From Armigeres subalbatus (taxonomy: Eukaryota > Arthropoda > Insecta > Diptera > Culicidae): a DNA stretch of 64,000 nt. Numbering within the stretch: position 1 is the first letter of the stretch; each line of letters opens with the position of its first letter. The position numbers and the translations under genes are program-made. Under the pieces are notes generated by a model. That model was not told the origin of the DNA and ran no database searches. It saw only the letters and a list, made by a program, of their open reading frames with translations. The DNA is taken from the NCBI RefSeq assembly GCF_024139115.2, contig NW_026942646.1, positions 124,001 to 188,000 of the forward strand. Reading direction: 5' to 3'. Of the stretch, positions 10,251 through 21,363 are shown piece after piece.

Positions 10251-12554
10251 TCATGGGGATTGGATCTTAGGGTCGTTGGACACATTTCGTACACCATATA
10301 CAAGTGGCAAATGTTCTTTTCGAGCAGGAGTCAATTTATAATGAACCTCTACCCACGGAGGTCACTTGTACGGAGGGCAGGCAAACAGAACACTATACAA
10401 AGGGGGGGGGGGGGGAAACTAAATTAACTTAAGATCCACGAAAGTCGAGGCTTGATGGTCCCTTTATGAACCCGGAGAACGAGGCAAAGCAACTATGGTG
10501 AAAGACCTATTACTCTGGGGTGCTCTTTCTAATAAACAGCTACCTGAGGAGTTTACATTTTACATATTTATTGAGTGACGTCACATATTAGGGGTACTTG
10601 CTTGGTTTGTTTCGTTGGGATCCGGATCCTGGTGGTGGTAGCTGACAGTTTGGTGGCTTCGAGGAAATCGTGATGGCGGATAGCATCGAGGAAATCGCTG
10701 ATCGTCATAGGCAGCACACAGCGATGACGACTTGTCTCGACCGATCAGGGATCGAGGAACGATTGGAATTGCTGATCGACTGCAACGACGGTTGAAAGAC
10801 GGAAACGTCGAGCGATCCTGGTTGGGCTATGTGGATTTCGGCGGGCATTGGAAGATGGCGGCCTAATGCAAGCGGACGATGAACAGGGCTGATCCACGTG
10901 ACCACGTGGGAATGCGAACACGGCTGTGCCCACAGAACGGAACGGCGGCTGTAGCGTCGGAATATACTTTGCCCGTGAATCACACTATCTTCCGGAAATC
11001 ACCTCCACTGCACTACAGGAAATTCGAAATGAACATAAAGAAAAAGGCCCCTTGTCATGGACCTGGCCATCAAGAATTAGTCCCCCGTAACGTCACTTCA
11101 CCTAACCTCACCTTTCTTGTATATAATTACCTTTTTCTTGGATTTTTAACACTCTTTTAACGCCTTCTTTTATTTCGTCCGTTATTGTGTATCATATTAC
11201 TAGATTTTAATGTGTATTAGTGTTAGGTTTTGGATTTAGAAATTAACAAATACTAACCATACTAATACTTAACAATTATATTTTTAATGGACTAACAAAA
11301 CTAACAAATATCAGACGCATTTTTGCAGCTTTTTGTTGCACTAGCTGATCCTAATTTATTAGAGAAAAGACACCACAAAGAATTAGAAACTTCACCATAT
11401 TTGAGGATTTATAACAATTATACCTCACAAATTAAAATCTACACACGCGCGCACTACAATTCCTTTGGAGGATCACAGTCAGAAAAGAGGAGTTCCTTTG
11501 AAATCGGCCTTCTTTTATAATGCCATTTCGCATAAAATTGGCCATTTGCATTTATGTTAATGCTTTTCTGTTTGCGCACACTGTTGTTTTGTGGCACCAT
11601 CTGTGGGCGAGCATGACGACAACATAAGGTTGTGCTCGTTCTTAGAAAAAACTCAAACTGCTCGAATCCGATCAAATGTCAATCTTGTGGTATGAGTGAA
11701 CAAAATCTACACAATACACTTTCATGTTGACATTTGTTCACAATGAGAGTGAGATGAATTATTGTTTCTTTTTATTGGTCATATTCAGAGGGGAGTATGG
11801 GTAAAAAGGACTTGTGGTGGAGCCAGCAAGTATATATTGGAACCGAACGGTTACAATTTTTAAAAAGAGTTTCAAAATTTTCTACGTATGCTTCCCCGTG
11901 CATTTTTTTTTTCGAATGTCATCTTTTCTGTTTCTTCTTCTTCATGCTACCTTAGACTGCCAATGAAGTCGATCTAGAGTGCGGCGCTGCAAAATTCTCA
12001 ACTATTAACAGTTTGAACCTAGGTTTAAACGCAAAATACAAACCCAAGATCGTTATCTACAATCAAACCTCCATGAGTCGAAAGTTAAGGGACGGTCGAC
12101 TCATGGAAATATCGAGATATGGAAAAGAAAATCATTTCATAACAGTAACCCATAACACAATTTTTAGTATGGATAAATTTGCTTCCATGAGTCGATATCG
12201 AACATCAACTCCTAAAGGTTCGACTGTACACAAGTAAGATTGACTTGAGGTTTCTGTTGTCTCGATTTAACTAGCAAAAGGATATTCTCCAAATAGCAAC
12301 TTTTTTTCATGGATTAATTCTTCCAGGGATCAGCAGTGTTTATATATGCATATGAAAACATGGAACGTTTCACTGCGAAATTACAAAGTTGTTGCTAGCA
12401 ACCTAATGATTTACAGTTAGTGAGAAAAACTAATCTGAGCAAGGTCGGGAACGATTGCCTTGTATTTTTATATTTATTTATTTGTTAACAACTAAAAGTT
12501 TTCAATAAAAGGACGATGAACTGTATTTGTCATTTGATCGCCGGTTTGCTATTT
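10251..12554. other. Unassigned region with one GC-richer island
   Basis: A run of 14 G lies near 10400. From about 10610 to 11110 the sequence is clearly less AT-rich and has open frames of up to 93 codons on either strand, but no motif I recognise. TCCATGAGTCGA and its complement form a hairpin at 12070-12107, and the motif recurs at 12184. The rest is AT-rich and without visible structure. Confidence 0.3.
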
Positions 12555-13182
12555 TGAATTTAAATTCGGTTAACATTTTTGTTATGTTGACTGGTAATTC
12601 AACCAAAATTATAACAATTCTAGTTATCAATATAACTGGATAATAAAGTTTGTTATCTATAAGTTATTCTGTTTTGCACTCTTTCCAGCCGACATTCATT
12701 TACATATAATGGTCATGGCATCATGATTTGCTTATAAATAGACTTCAGTAAATGCAAGATTGTAGAAAGCGTAGTGCTCTTCTCTTCTGCTCCTCAAGAT
12801 AGCGTAATTGGATGAGTGCCAAGAGACGTCACTCGATTCGAGTTCGAATCTCAATGAATTCCAATATTTTTTTCAATGCGTAATCAAGTCGGTAAAGAAG
12901 ATTTAACTTTTTTGGTCGATAAAACAGTGATGGCTGATAACTAAACGATAACTAAATAAGTTATTTTGAGTAAATAGCATGTATAACAAAATGTGTTATC
13001 AACTTGGTATCAGTGATAACTTAATTTGTTTTCATTTAAATATTTCACGCACAAAAATCTGGTATCATTTTTGTTATGTTGGCTGTTAATTCAGCCAAAA
13101 TGATAACAAGTTCAGTTATCAAAATGTCCGATAACCGGATAATAGAATTTGTTATCAATTAGTTATTCATCTTTGCTCGGGT
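12555..13182. repeat. GTTATC-rich dispersed repeat, copies 2 and 3
   Basis: Two segments (about 12555-12675 and 12915-13182) share TTTTGTTATGTTGRCTG, AAAATKATAACAA and AACTGGATAAT-like strings with each other and with 9095-9235. The second ends CTTTGCTCGGG. A tRNA-like segment lies between them. Confidence 0.5.
12795..12866 (+). other. tRNA-like promoter segment
   Basis: TAGCGTAATTGGATGAG resembles an A box and GAGTTCGAATCTC a B box, spaced as in a tRNA. The acceptor arms do not pair into a usable tRNA, so this is more likely the head of a decayed SINE than a tRNA gene. Confidence 0.4.
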
Positions 13183-13246
13183 TATCCGTCTTTCTGCTAA
13201 ATTACCATATAAAACCCAGATTAATCCACCTAGCGGCGATGATGCC

Positions 13247-13769
13247 TTTCTCGTGCATCGTAAAATCTACTGAAAAATCACATAGGAAAAGTCAAAAAAG
13301 CACTTTAGGGGGATAGATCGCATATTTTCTATCATTTTGCATGTTTTTGCATTAATTACTATGCATTCCCACCATTCTTGAAAAAAAATTTTTTTTTCGA
13401 TTTTGAAATTTTTTTTCCAAGGGGGGACCCTTGGGAAAAAACAATGATTTTTCAATAATTCCGAAATGCAATGTCCGATCAGGCCAATTTTCAATAGCAA
13501 ACAATGGGACCGCATTCCCCTTCGAATGCGACTTGTTGCGAGTAAATCGGTTAATGCTAAGTTCCAAAAAGTGTGTCTACAAAACTTGTACACATACACA
13601 CATACACACACACATACATACATACATACACACAAACAGACATCACCTCAATTCGTCGAGCTGAGTCGATTGGTATATAACACTATGGGTCTCCGAGCCT
13701 TCTATCAAAAGTTTGGTTTTGGAGTGAAATTATAGCCTTTACGTATACTTAGTATACGAGAAAGGCAAA
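13247..13769. repeat. Dispersed mosquito-type repeat with GCCTTTCTCGT ends and a CA microsatellite
   Basis: The left end GATGCCTTTCTCGTGCATCG is answered on the right by GTATACGAGAAAGGC, giving a short terminal inverted repeat. Inside are a (CA)n/(CATA)n tract at about 13590-13640 and the string CATCACCTCAATTCGTCGAG, which I recall as widely repeated in Aedes genomes. The 122-codon minus-strand frame over the tract is low-complexity. Confidence 0.55.
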
Positions 13770-14652
13770 AAATAAGCAACAATTTTATTTCAAAGAGTAT
13801 TATTGTTTAAAATTTACGAAAATTTGTCTAGCGATTAATATCAGAACACTGTTGGCTTTTCCAGTTTCCTGATGTGTCAATTGCATAACGAGCTATTTGA
13901 TTCCAGCATGTTTGCCAACAGTTCAACAGTAATTGTAAGAGTTTGGTAACATGTAACCGTAAGGCTCTCGAGCAGGCATAGACTTAAATCAGATCATGAG
14001 AATCAATCGGGTTAATCTAAGCCAACTTGATGCTCTGCCGTGGGGCAAACTATGAGCTTCCTAAGATCTTTGAAATTGAACGTTCGATGATTCACCGTTT
14101 AATGATCTTCAACGCTCACCATTCACCAATGGAAGCCGATTGAGTGAAGCGAATCACTTGGTAACACAACAATGAGCGTCGTTCCGGTGCGCTGATAGAA
14201 GAAGCCATTCAAGCATTCTAAAAATGAAGACCTTTATGAGTCTGGAACTCTAGTACACTGAATGGGAGGCGTTGATACTTTCTCTCGACTATCTTATCAC
14301 CTTGAAAGAAGGGCGAATAAAGGAGAACACATGATGTGGTTTGATTGTTTGGTTTCATTGTACTAGAGCAAGCGGGGTACGAATGCAAAAATCATTGCTT
14401 ACATGGATACCTCACCACGGCTTGGCTTGTTAGACGGTGTTGCTCATGGTTTATCACAGCAACGATCGCTCCTACTCGTTGTTTGGCATCCATCTTTATG
14501 AGGTAGTTCACTCATTGGCTATGTCTGCTCTCGAATGTTCTGCTTGTGATGGCGAAGTATCAGAAGTGAAGTACCTACCTCCTGTGAAGTTCCCATGAGA
14601 TCGCTGGTGTAATTCTAGCTACTTCGATAGGCGAGTGATGCGTCACATGTGG
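13770..14652. other. No feature recognised
   Basis: Moderately AT-rich sequence without long frames, inverted ends or motifs I can name. Confidence 0.3.
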
Positions 14653-15150
14653 TTTTATTATTATTTATTCAGCCTAAGGCCGGAGTGGCCTCTGCGGTAC
14701 ACAATAGTCGTCTCCGTCCACTGCTGTACGTCTTCCACCTTGATCGCTGCACACCTTGCCTTCTTGTACCTGTCGGATCGTTGTAGAGAACCATTTTACT
14801 CCAAGTGCGCGTTGGTCCTCCACAAACATCGCGGAGGTCAAGTGAGCCCCAGTACACGAATTCTTCAACCACCTTGATTTTGTCGAATAGCCGTTGTCTT
14901 CTCTTGAGCCTACTTCGTCTTCAACGTGTTATTCACTAATCCGATTTGTTATGCTTCCCTCTTTAGTCTGATGAAGGATTCTTTCATCTTTTCAAAGTTA
15001 TAATAACGAAAGTAGTGCATGGAGAACTGGAGTGCGATGCCCTGCAGCGAGCACCAGTAGGTTGACTGCTATCGAGTATCAGAGGTGGCATGCCGCAAAT
15101 GGTCTTCCAGCTTCCACTTGGCCACACTATCATTCGTAGTGCGAGGTGCA
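14653..15150 (-). pseudogene. LINE (family B) 3' end, decayed reverse transcriptase tail
   Basis: Read on the minus strand, scattered frames give KMKESFIRLKREA, then VVEEFVYWGSL, then SKMVLYNDPTGTRRQG. These are in the order found in the C-terminal part of an APE-type LINE reverse transcriptase. The copy ends CGGCCTTAGGCTGAATAAAT followed by TAA triplets, the same 3' end as the copy at 39183. At least one internal deletion joins the VYWGSL segment to the far C-terminal segment, and several stops and frameshifts are present. It cannot make a functional protein. Confidence 0.7.
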
Positions 15151-15450
15151 CATAGTACTCATGGATCAATCATTACCGCCTGGAATATTCCTGGGTTGAG
15201 TGATAGGAGACCGACTAGTGCAAAGGGATTTGGTTTTAAAGAGTCGAGTGTAGTTAACCCATACTCACACTACATTGGATACGCTTGACCATTGTGCAGA
15301 TTGCAGGTCCCCGTTACCATTTTCCAAAACAATGGAACGTCTTATGCCTTGCGTTCGTTTTTTCCATGTCAGCGAAAATTGTGCACAGTACTTTACTCTT
15401 AATCACACCAACCACAATAAAGTTTGCCTCCATCAAAATCCATTATATTT
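15151..15450. other. No feature recognised
   Basis: About 300 bases between the LINE fragment and the SINE show no motif or repeat match within the window. Confidence 0.3.
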
Positions 15451-15459
15451 GTAACACAT

Positions 15460-15743
15460 CTTCTTCTTCTTATTGGCATTACATCCCCACACTGGGACAG
15501 AGCCGCCTCGCAGCTTAGTGTTCATTAAGCACTTCCACAGTTTTTAACTGCGAGGTTTCTTAGCCAGGCTACCATTTTTGCATTCGTATATCATGAGGCT
15601 AGCACGATGATAATTTTATGCCCAGGGAAGTCGAGAAAATTTCCGAAAATTGACTAGACCGGCACCGGAAATCGAACCCAGCCACCCTCAGCATGGTCTT
15701 GCTTTGTAGCCGCGCGTCTTACCGCACGGCTAAGGAGGGCCCC
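15460..15743 (-). mobile_element. Feilai-like SINE with 9-bp target duplication
   Basis: On the minus strand it has the full three-part layout: tRNA-like head (right end), body, and TTC-triplet tail complement (left end). GTAACACAT flanks it at 15451-15459 and 15744-15752. The B box reads GGTTCGATTTC here, one change from the usual form. Confidence 0.9.
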
Positions 15744-15933
15744 GTAACACATATTAATATAAATTATAATAAAAACTTCGGTGGACTAAAATTTATATGA
15801 GATGTCAGATTGAAGTCAGCACTTCAATGGACTACTATAGAATCAATACAATTTTTTGTAAGGACATGGCCGACAATATTGGTAATTTCAAATATTATTT
15901 ATTATTGAATTTGTATTTTGAAATTGGCTAATT

Positions 15934-16225
15934 CTTCTTCTTCTTCTTATTGGCATTACATCCCCACACTGGGACAGAGCCGCCTCGCAGCTTAGTGTTC
16001 ATTGAGCACTTCCACAGTTATTAACTGCGAGGTTTCTAAGCCAAGCTACCATTTTTGCATTCGTATATCATGAGGCTAACACGATGATACTTTTATGCCC
16101 AGGGAAGTCGAGACAATTTCCAATCCGAAAATTGCCTAGACCGGCTCCGGGAATCGAACCCAGCCACCCTCAGCATGGTCTTGCTTTGTAGCTGTGCGTC
16201 TTACCGCACGGCTAAGGAGGGCCCC
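15934..16225 (-). mobile_element. Feilai-like SINE with 13-bp target duplication
   Basis: A near full-length copy in the same orientation as its neighbour 190 bp to the left. AAATTGGCTAATT flanks it exactly at 15921-15933 and 16226-16238, so it inserted independently of its neighbour. Confidence 0.93.
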
Positions 16226-16342
16226 AAATTGGCTAATTAGTTACATTAATTTTTGATTACCATTCTTGAGTTTGTCTCAATTTTGTTTGAGCTACAATCT
16301 CCAAGTTATGAATAATATCGCTAAAATGACAATTATGATGTA

Positions 16343-16535
16343 CACCCAGGTTTTTTTTACGCGGTTGGAATTCATTAATTTCTCGGTTAACCTGAACTTT
16401 TACATTTTTTCAAATACCCCCTGAATTTTCTTTGATTTTTTGTGATTTTTTTGGTGGGGTTAACTCATTGCTTCATTGACTCTGAAGGTCGTAAACGACC
16501 AAAACCAAACCGTGTAAAAAAAAACCTGGGTATAC
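16343..16535. mobile_element. MITE with CCCAGGTTTTTTTTACRCGG ends
   Basis: The left end ACCCAGGTTTTTTTTACGCG is answered by the right end, which reads TGTAAAAAAAAACCTGGGT. The length is about 190 bp, with no coding sequence. A TA target duplication is possible but ambiguous. Confidence 0.65.
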
Positions 16536-17304
16536 GTGCATCACTTAAACACACTCCACATACTTTGTAGTACATATTCTAAGTATTTAGCTTCAATCAT
16601 GCAAACAAAAAAAATGAAATTTTGTATGAAATTTTTTTCCCGTTTTTGGCAACATCCCCATTTTGACAACATTAAAATCCGGTCGTGTTGCCAAAATCGG
16701 GAAGGAACTGTAAATATTATTTCAGAGCGGATTTGTTTGGAAATTCAAATATCATTATTGTTCACTAATTAATGGTTTGAGTGTGTTACTTCTACGTGAA
16801 GTTAAACGATTTTCAATGATATGGCCAGTGGAGATATATCGGTTGTAGGTCATTTGGCCTAAAGTCGTTTGGCCTAATGACGTTTGGCATAAGGCCGTTT
16901 GGCCTAATGGTCATTTGGCCTAAAGTCGTTTGGCCTAATGGTTGTTTGGCCTAATGGTTGTTTGGCCTCATGGTCGTTTGGCATAATTTGAAAAATGTAA
17001 ATTATTCTTTGTAGTAAAATATGTGAAAATGTTAATATTTTATTTAATGCTACTTTTGGAAATCCACATTATTATTATTGGTGTATATCAACATCATCCG
17101 ATAATCATCGTCAGTCACATACAATATGTACACCCCCGGCCAAAAGTTTGGGTTCACCCTAAAAAAATATAGGCAAAAGTTTTTGGTCGTATTTTCGCCG
17201 TCTTACATCCGATTTCGGGTATTGTTAGCTCGATACAAAGAATTTGAGTAGATCTTGCACCGTAGGTATTTGAAACTAATAATTTATAATTTTTTATGTA
17301 CTAA

Positions 17305-17890
17305 AATATTACATTAAGATACTCATTTGTCTTATTATTATGTTGTAAAAATATGTTGATTTTTATCTAAATTGAGCTCACAAAATTTCGAAATGAAAAG
17401 TGAGATGGAACCTTGGATGGAACCCAATTTTAATCATCTTTGAGGGACGTTGATAATTTTTAGGCGGAAAAAAAATGTTTTATTTTCAAAAATCAAAATG
17501 TTTACTCAAGTGCATAGAATGACATTATATAGGCCAAACGTTTGGGTTCACTTTATTTAGCCGTTCACAATTTTAGCCGAATATTGTCTAAAGTACACTG
17601 CCGTGAATCACCGTTCACAATTTTAGCCGAATATTGTCTGAAGTACACTGCCGTGAATCGCATATTTTTCCCATATGAATAGGAAACCCAGCAAAGATGG
17701 GACAGATATGCGATTCACGGCAGTACAGTTCTTGATGTTTTGTTTGGAAACTCACTTTCTTCAAAAGATGATTAAAATTGGGTTTCATTTCACTTTTCAT
17801 TTCGAAATAAAATTCTGTGGGCTCAATTTTGAGAAAAACCAACATATTTTCACAACATAAATATAAGAAAAATCAGTATCTTAATGAAAA
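17305..17890. mobile_element. Foldback element with duplicated core
   Basis: About 130 bases on the left (ATTAAGATACTCATTTGTC through AACCCAATTTTAATCATC) return in reverse complement at 17755-17890. In the centre, a segment of about 46 bp beginning CCGTTCACAATTTTAGCCGA is tandemly duplicated (about 17563-17659), and its last part (GATTCACGGCAGTAC) appears once more inverted. GGCCAAAAGTTTGGGTTCAC near 17138 and GGCCAAACGTTTGGGTTCAC near 17532 may be ends of another, overlapping element. Confidence 0.6.
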
Positions 17891-18112
17891 AAAGGTCACA
17901 GTGTGTCTAGCGTCACAAAAAGTGAAGAGATGTTAAAGTATCATAAGAAAACAAAAACCATTCGATTTTGGCAACATAAATGTTCCGAACGTGATGCCAA
18001 AATCGAATGGGGTCTGAGTTTTGACATTGTATAGGTAACATACAATCTTTACAATATGCTAAATTAATGATTTCGTGTGTGTTACTTCTACGTGAAGTTA
18101 AACGATTTACAA

Positions 18113-18474
18113 TGATATGGAAATGCTAATATCATCTTCCAAATTTGGACGTACATGTTCATGATAGAATTAGAGGCGAAAGTATAGAATTGATAGTTCC
18201 GTTAGGATACGGCAGGCATGGAGAATGTTTTTTATAGAAGTCGATTTGAAAGCGAGCGGAGGGCAATATTTGTGATGGCACATATCACACGACCTTCCTT
18301 CTGCCAAGCTCCCGTATGAAGGGGGAGGGGAGAATATCAGTGTGGAAGCTGATATATCGGCATCCATCAATTCAGCTGTTATTGGTCGACGGTACAGCAG
18401 CAGTGCCTTTCTCTGCTTTGTTCTCTCCGAGGCAGCCAAGTTTGGAAGATGATATTAGCATTTCCATATCACTT
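18113..18474. mobile_element. MITE with ATGCTAATATCATCTTCC ends, complete
   Basis: TGATATGGAAATGCTAATAT, then CATCTTCCAAA, is mirrored at the right end. The interior includes GTCGATTTGAAAGCGAGCGG and TCCCGTATGAAGGGGGAGG. A truncated inverted copy lies at 19003-19249. Open frames through it are not genes. Confidence 0.75.
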
Positions 18475-19002
18475 TACAATATGGTTGACACCTTATTTAA
18501 AGCATGAGCTGTTCTTTCTAGATTTACTGCATGTTGCTTTGGTATTGCATATGACAAGCATTTTCCAAAAATGTTGATGCCTTCTTTGAAGCATGATCAG
18601 TTCTTTCAAGTTATACTGTTTTCATATGTCGACATTGCCAAAATATATCTGATTCATTGTTTTTTATACCTTCCTTTTTATAAATTCCTGGTTTTATTGT
18701 GTTATAAAAGTGATTTGCATTATTTTAACGTTACTTTGTATAACGCTTTTTGATCACATGCACATGGCTTTATTTTGCACCTACAAAAAGAATTTCATAT
18801 AACAATATATTTCAACCGTTTACGCCTATATGTACCTATTATGCCAAACGACCATTAGGCCAAACGACCATTAGGCCAAACGACCATTAGGCCAATCGAC
18901 CATTAGGCCAAACGACCATTAGGCCAAATGACTTTAGGCCAAACGACCTTATGCCAAACGGCATTAGGCCAAACGACTTTAGGCCAAACGTGGCACAATC
19001 GA

Positions 19003-19249
19003 TATATCAGCTTCCACACTGCTATTCTTCCCTCCCCCTTCATACGGGAGCTTGGTAGAACAGGAAGGTCGTGCGATATGTGCCATCACAAATATTGCCC
19101 TCCGCTCGCTTTCAAATCGACTTCTATAAAAAAAAACATTCTTCATGCCTGCCGTATCCTAAAGGAACTATCAATTCTATACTTTCGCCTCTAATTCTAT
19201 CATGAACATGTACGTCTAAGTTTGGAAGATGATATTAGCATTTCCACGT
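19003..19249. mobile_element. Second copy of the 18113 MITE, inverted and truncated
   Basis: It is the reverse complement of most of 18113-18360, starting at GATATATCAGCTTCC and ending ATGATATTAGCATTTCC. Its missing end coincides with the tandem-repeat arm of the larger element. Confidence 0.75.
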
Positions 19250-19479
19250 CATCATTATTGTTGTTTAATAAACGCACAACGCAAATGTTGCATTGTGGGC
19301 ATGAATGCGTCACGTTTATTAGCGTTGTGTTCTAGTACAAAACGCTGACTTCAACGCCCAGTGCAACGTGCTATTGTGATCCAGCCTTTACTGTTGGTTG
19401 TGGATTTCGTTTCGCTAATATTCATGTGTTTTCATAAAACCACTATAAAACTACGTATTAGAAGACCCAAAAAGTGGCC

Positions 19480-19620
19480 CCCCCTGATCGAAATCCTGGC
19501 TACGCCCATGGTAGCGTCTGTTCATTATAAGGTGGAAGGAGGTGATAAAGCATTCTTTTAAAGAACGCGTCTGCCCGACATAATGCGAAGGGAGGGGTAA
19601 TGCCTTCATTATATCTGGTC
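19480..19620. repeat. Two copies of the 60-bp minisatellite beside a TE end
   Basis: CTGGCTACGCCCATGG is followed by TAGCGTCTGTTCATTATAAG and a second unit with ACGCGTCTGCCCGACATAAT, the repeat seen at 5050-5535. The preceding GGCCCCCCCTGATCGAAATC looks like the end of another transposon. Confidence 0.6.
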
Positions 19621-20263
19621 CGTCTCACACTGGGGCAGCCCTTGTCCAAACATAGAAAAATCCTCTCAGTCATTGAAATGCTGAAATGGACCATGGGTGC
19701 CTTCAGTTGAATTTCAATGACCGTAATGCCGACATTTTGGTTAATATTCACAACTTTTAGCGATATTCGCATAAAAGTCCCATATGCCAAATCGGCCAAA
19801 CAGCGCTTTTAAAGCGTGACTTTTTCAGAGAAGTTGTTTGTTACTTAATTTCGATGAACCTTGCTAAAAAAAATCAAAACTCCAGAGTCTGCTGTGATGA
19901 TTTATTTCTTTATTTTGAAAAGAAAGATTAAAAAAGAAAGTTTGATCAGTAGTTGCACTTTATTAAAACTCTTTTACTATTTAATTTTATTCAAAATCAA
20001 GGATAATGACAAAATACACGATTCGTGACGGTGATCCAGTTAGACAAAAATACAATCTGGCAATTATTCGCGGAAAAAGGGCAATTTCATAGTATTTTTC
20101 ACATTTGTCGTTTATGCGAAGAGTCGGGCAGGTGTTCTAACCAGCAATGGACAGAAAGATGCATGCCTTTCCATACAAATACTATTCCAAAATCATGATT
20201 TTCGATGATTTTTTCAAAATTGAATTTTACTGAAAGCCAGTACTAACGCTAAGAAAAAATATC
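19621..20263. other. No feature recognised
   Basis: AT-rich sequence. A 99-codon minus-strand frame at 19500-19799 overlaps the minisatellite and has no motif. Confidence 0.3.
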
Positions 20264-20574
20264 TTCATTATTGTTGTCATTGCCAGTCCATCTCATCGTG
20301 AGTCCATCGTGTCCATTTGTCCATGTCGTGCATCCAATGATCGTTGCATTGTTCGGTTCCCATTTATCCGGGTAACGTTGGAGGAATGCCTCCGAGAAGA
20401 ATAGTTTTGTCAGTCGTCATCAGGCAGCCGTGACGGTAAGGCGCGTACCCCAAACGCCACCGTATGGGCTGCGGATCCGGCGACTGACGAGGGTTTGGTG
20501 GAGGGACTGGGAATCGAACCCATGAACATCCGCTTGTAAGGCGAACGTGTGGCCAACTACGCTACGGGAACCCC
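20264..20574 (-). mobile_element. tRNA-derived SINE (second family), copy with complete head
   Basis: On the minus strand it begins GGTTCCCGTAGCGTAGTTGG (A box) and carries GGGTTCGATTCCC (B box) and CCTCCACCA. Its body matches 1994-2300, through CAACGTTACCCGGATAAATG. The anticodon-like loop CTTACAA would read TAC, a valine-type head, but the acceptor arms no longer pair. A clear target duplication was not found. Confidence 0.8.
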
Positions 20575-20655
20575 CTACTCCCCCCATTTCTCGACTTGTT
20601 TAGGCATAACAATTTCAACGTCAGAAAAATATATTAAGCTCTTTTAGTGGAATGT

Positions 20656-20938
20656 ATTAAACCGTCACAGACGAATTAAGTACTGTCCATTTAATTCCAC
20701 CAGTTAATTTTCGTTATCTTTGCAGATACGTATTTCGACCACAACTGTGTGGTCGTCTTCAGTGTCTCGTACTTGACTTGACTTGAAGTCTCGTACTTGA
20801 CTCGACTTGAAGTCGAGTCAAGTACGAGACACTGAAGACGACCACACAGTTGTGGTCGAAATACGTATCTGCAAAGATAACGAAAATTAACTGGTGGAAT
20901 TAAATGGACAGTACTTAATTCGTCTTAGACGGTTTAAT
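20656..20938. mobile_element. Near-perfect 283-bp palindrome (foldback MITE)
   Basis: From ATTAAACCGTC to GACGGTTTAAT the sequence is almost its own reverse complement. Each arm contains TTAATTCCACCAGTTAATTT, AGATACGTATTTCGACCACA and GTCTTCAGTGTCTCGTACTT. The centre carries a short duplication of the GTCTCGTACTTGACT motif. Related decayed copies are at 22085, 33353, 45826 and 49247. Confidence 0.9.
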
Positions 20939-21363
20939 TTCAACGTGTTAATCTCGTTTTACAGGAATGCAAAAAAAGAGACTTGGCTCAAAAACCTCAC
21001 GGGTAATAATTGCTGTGAACACTATTGAATGAACACTAAGCAACTACTATTATTAATATTTCACAAAATGGTACATACCGCCAAAAGTCATTCGGCGAAA
21101 ATGTACAATACGCCAAATGTCGTATAACGAAAAGTTACAAACCGCCAAATGTTATGTCGCGAAAAGTTCAACCGCAAAAATAAATTCCGCGAATTAGTTT
21201 TCGGTTAAATGTTATAATCGAGTTACTTTTGAAATTATTCCAGGAAAACGGCCAGCTAATCGTCAAACAGCTTGTTTCAGGTTATTCAATTTTTGTATAA
21301 ATCATAACTTTAAAGCTGCGCCATGCACTACAGTAGCTTTCATCAGAATTTCCACCAAAATAT
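20939..21363. other. Spacer with CGCCAAA/GCGAAAAG short repeats
   Basis: At about 21066-21175 the motifs ACCGCCAAA, ACGCCAAATGTCG and GCGAAAAGTT recur every 25-35 bases, loosely resembling the GCCAAA arrays at 16.8 and 27.2 kb. The remainder shows nothing. Confidence 0.35.

Larger units (their letters stand above)
16827..19002. mobile_element. Element whose inverted ends are tandem TTTGGCC repeats
   Basis: At 16846-16985 about nine units of a 16-bp repeat (GTCGTTTGGCCTAATG and variants) run in one direction. At 18838-18990 the complement (AGGCCAAACGACCATT) runs in the other. Unit variants occur in mirrored order (for example CATAAG with GGCC then CTTATGCC), and the match continues outward into GATATATCGRTTGT on both sides. 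The arms are therefore true terminal inverted repeats built of tandem repeats. The 1.85-kb interior contains a foldback element (17305-17890) and a complete MITE (18113-18474) but no transposase. Confidence 0.65.

Noticed and set aside
10610..11110. GC-richer block as a gene or LTR leader
   Set aside because: No frame over 93 codons, no motif, no direct repeat partner in the window.
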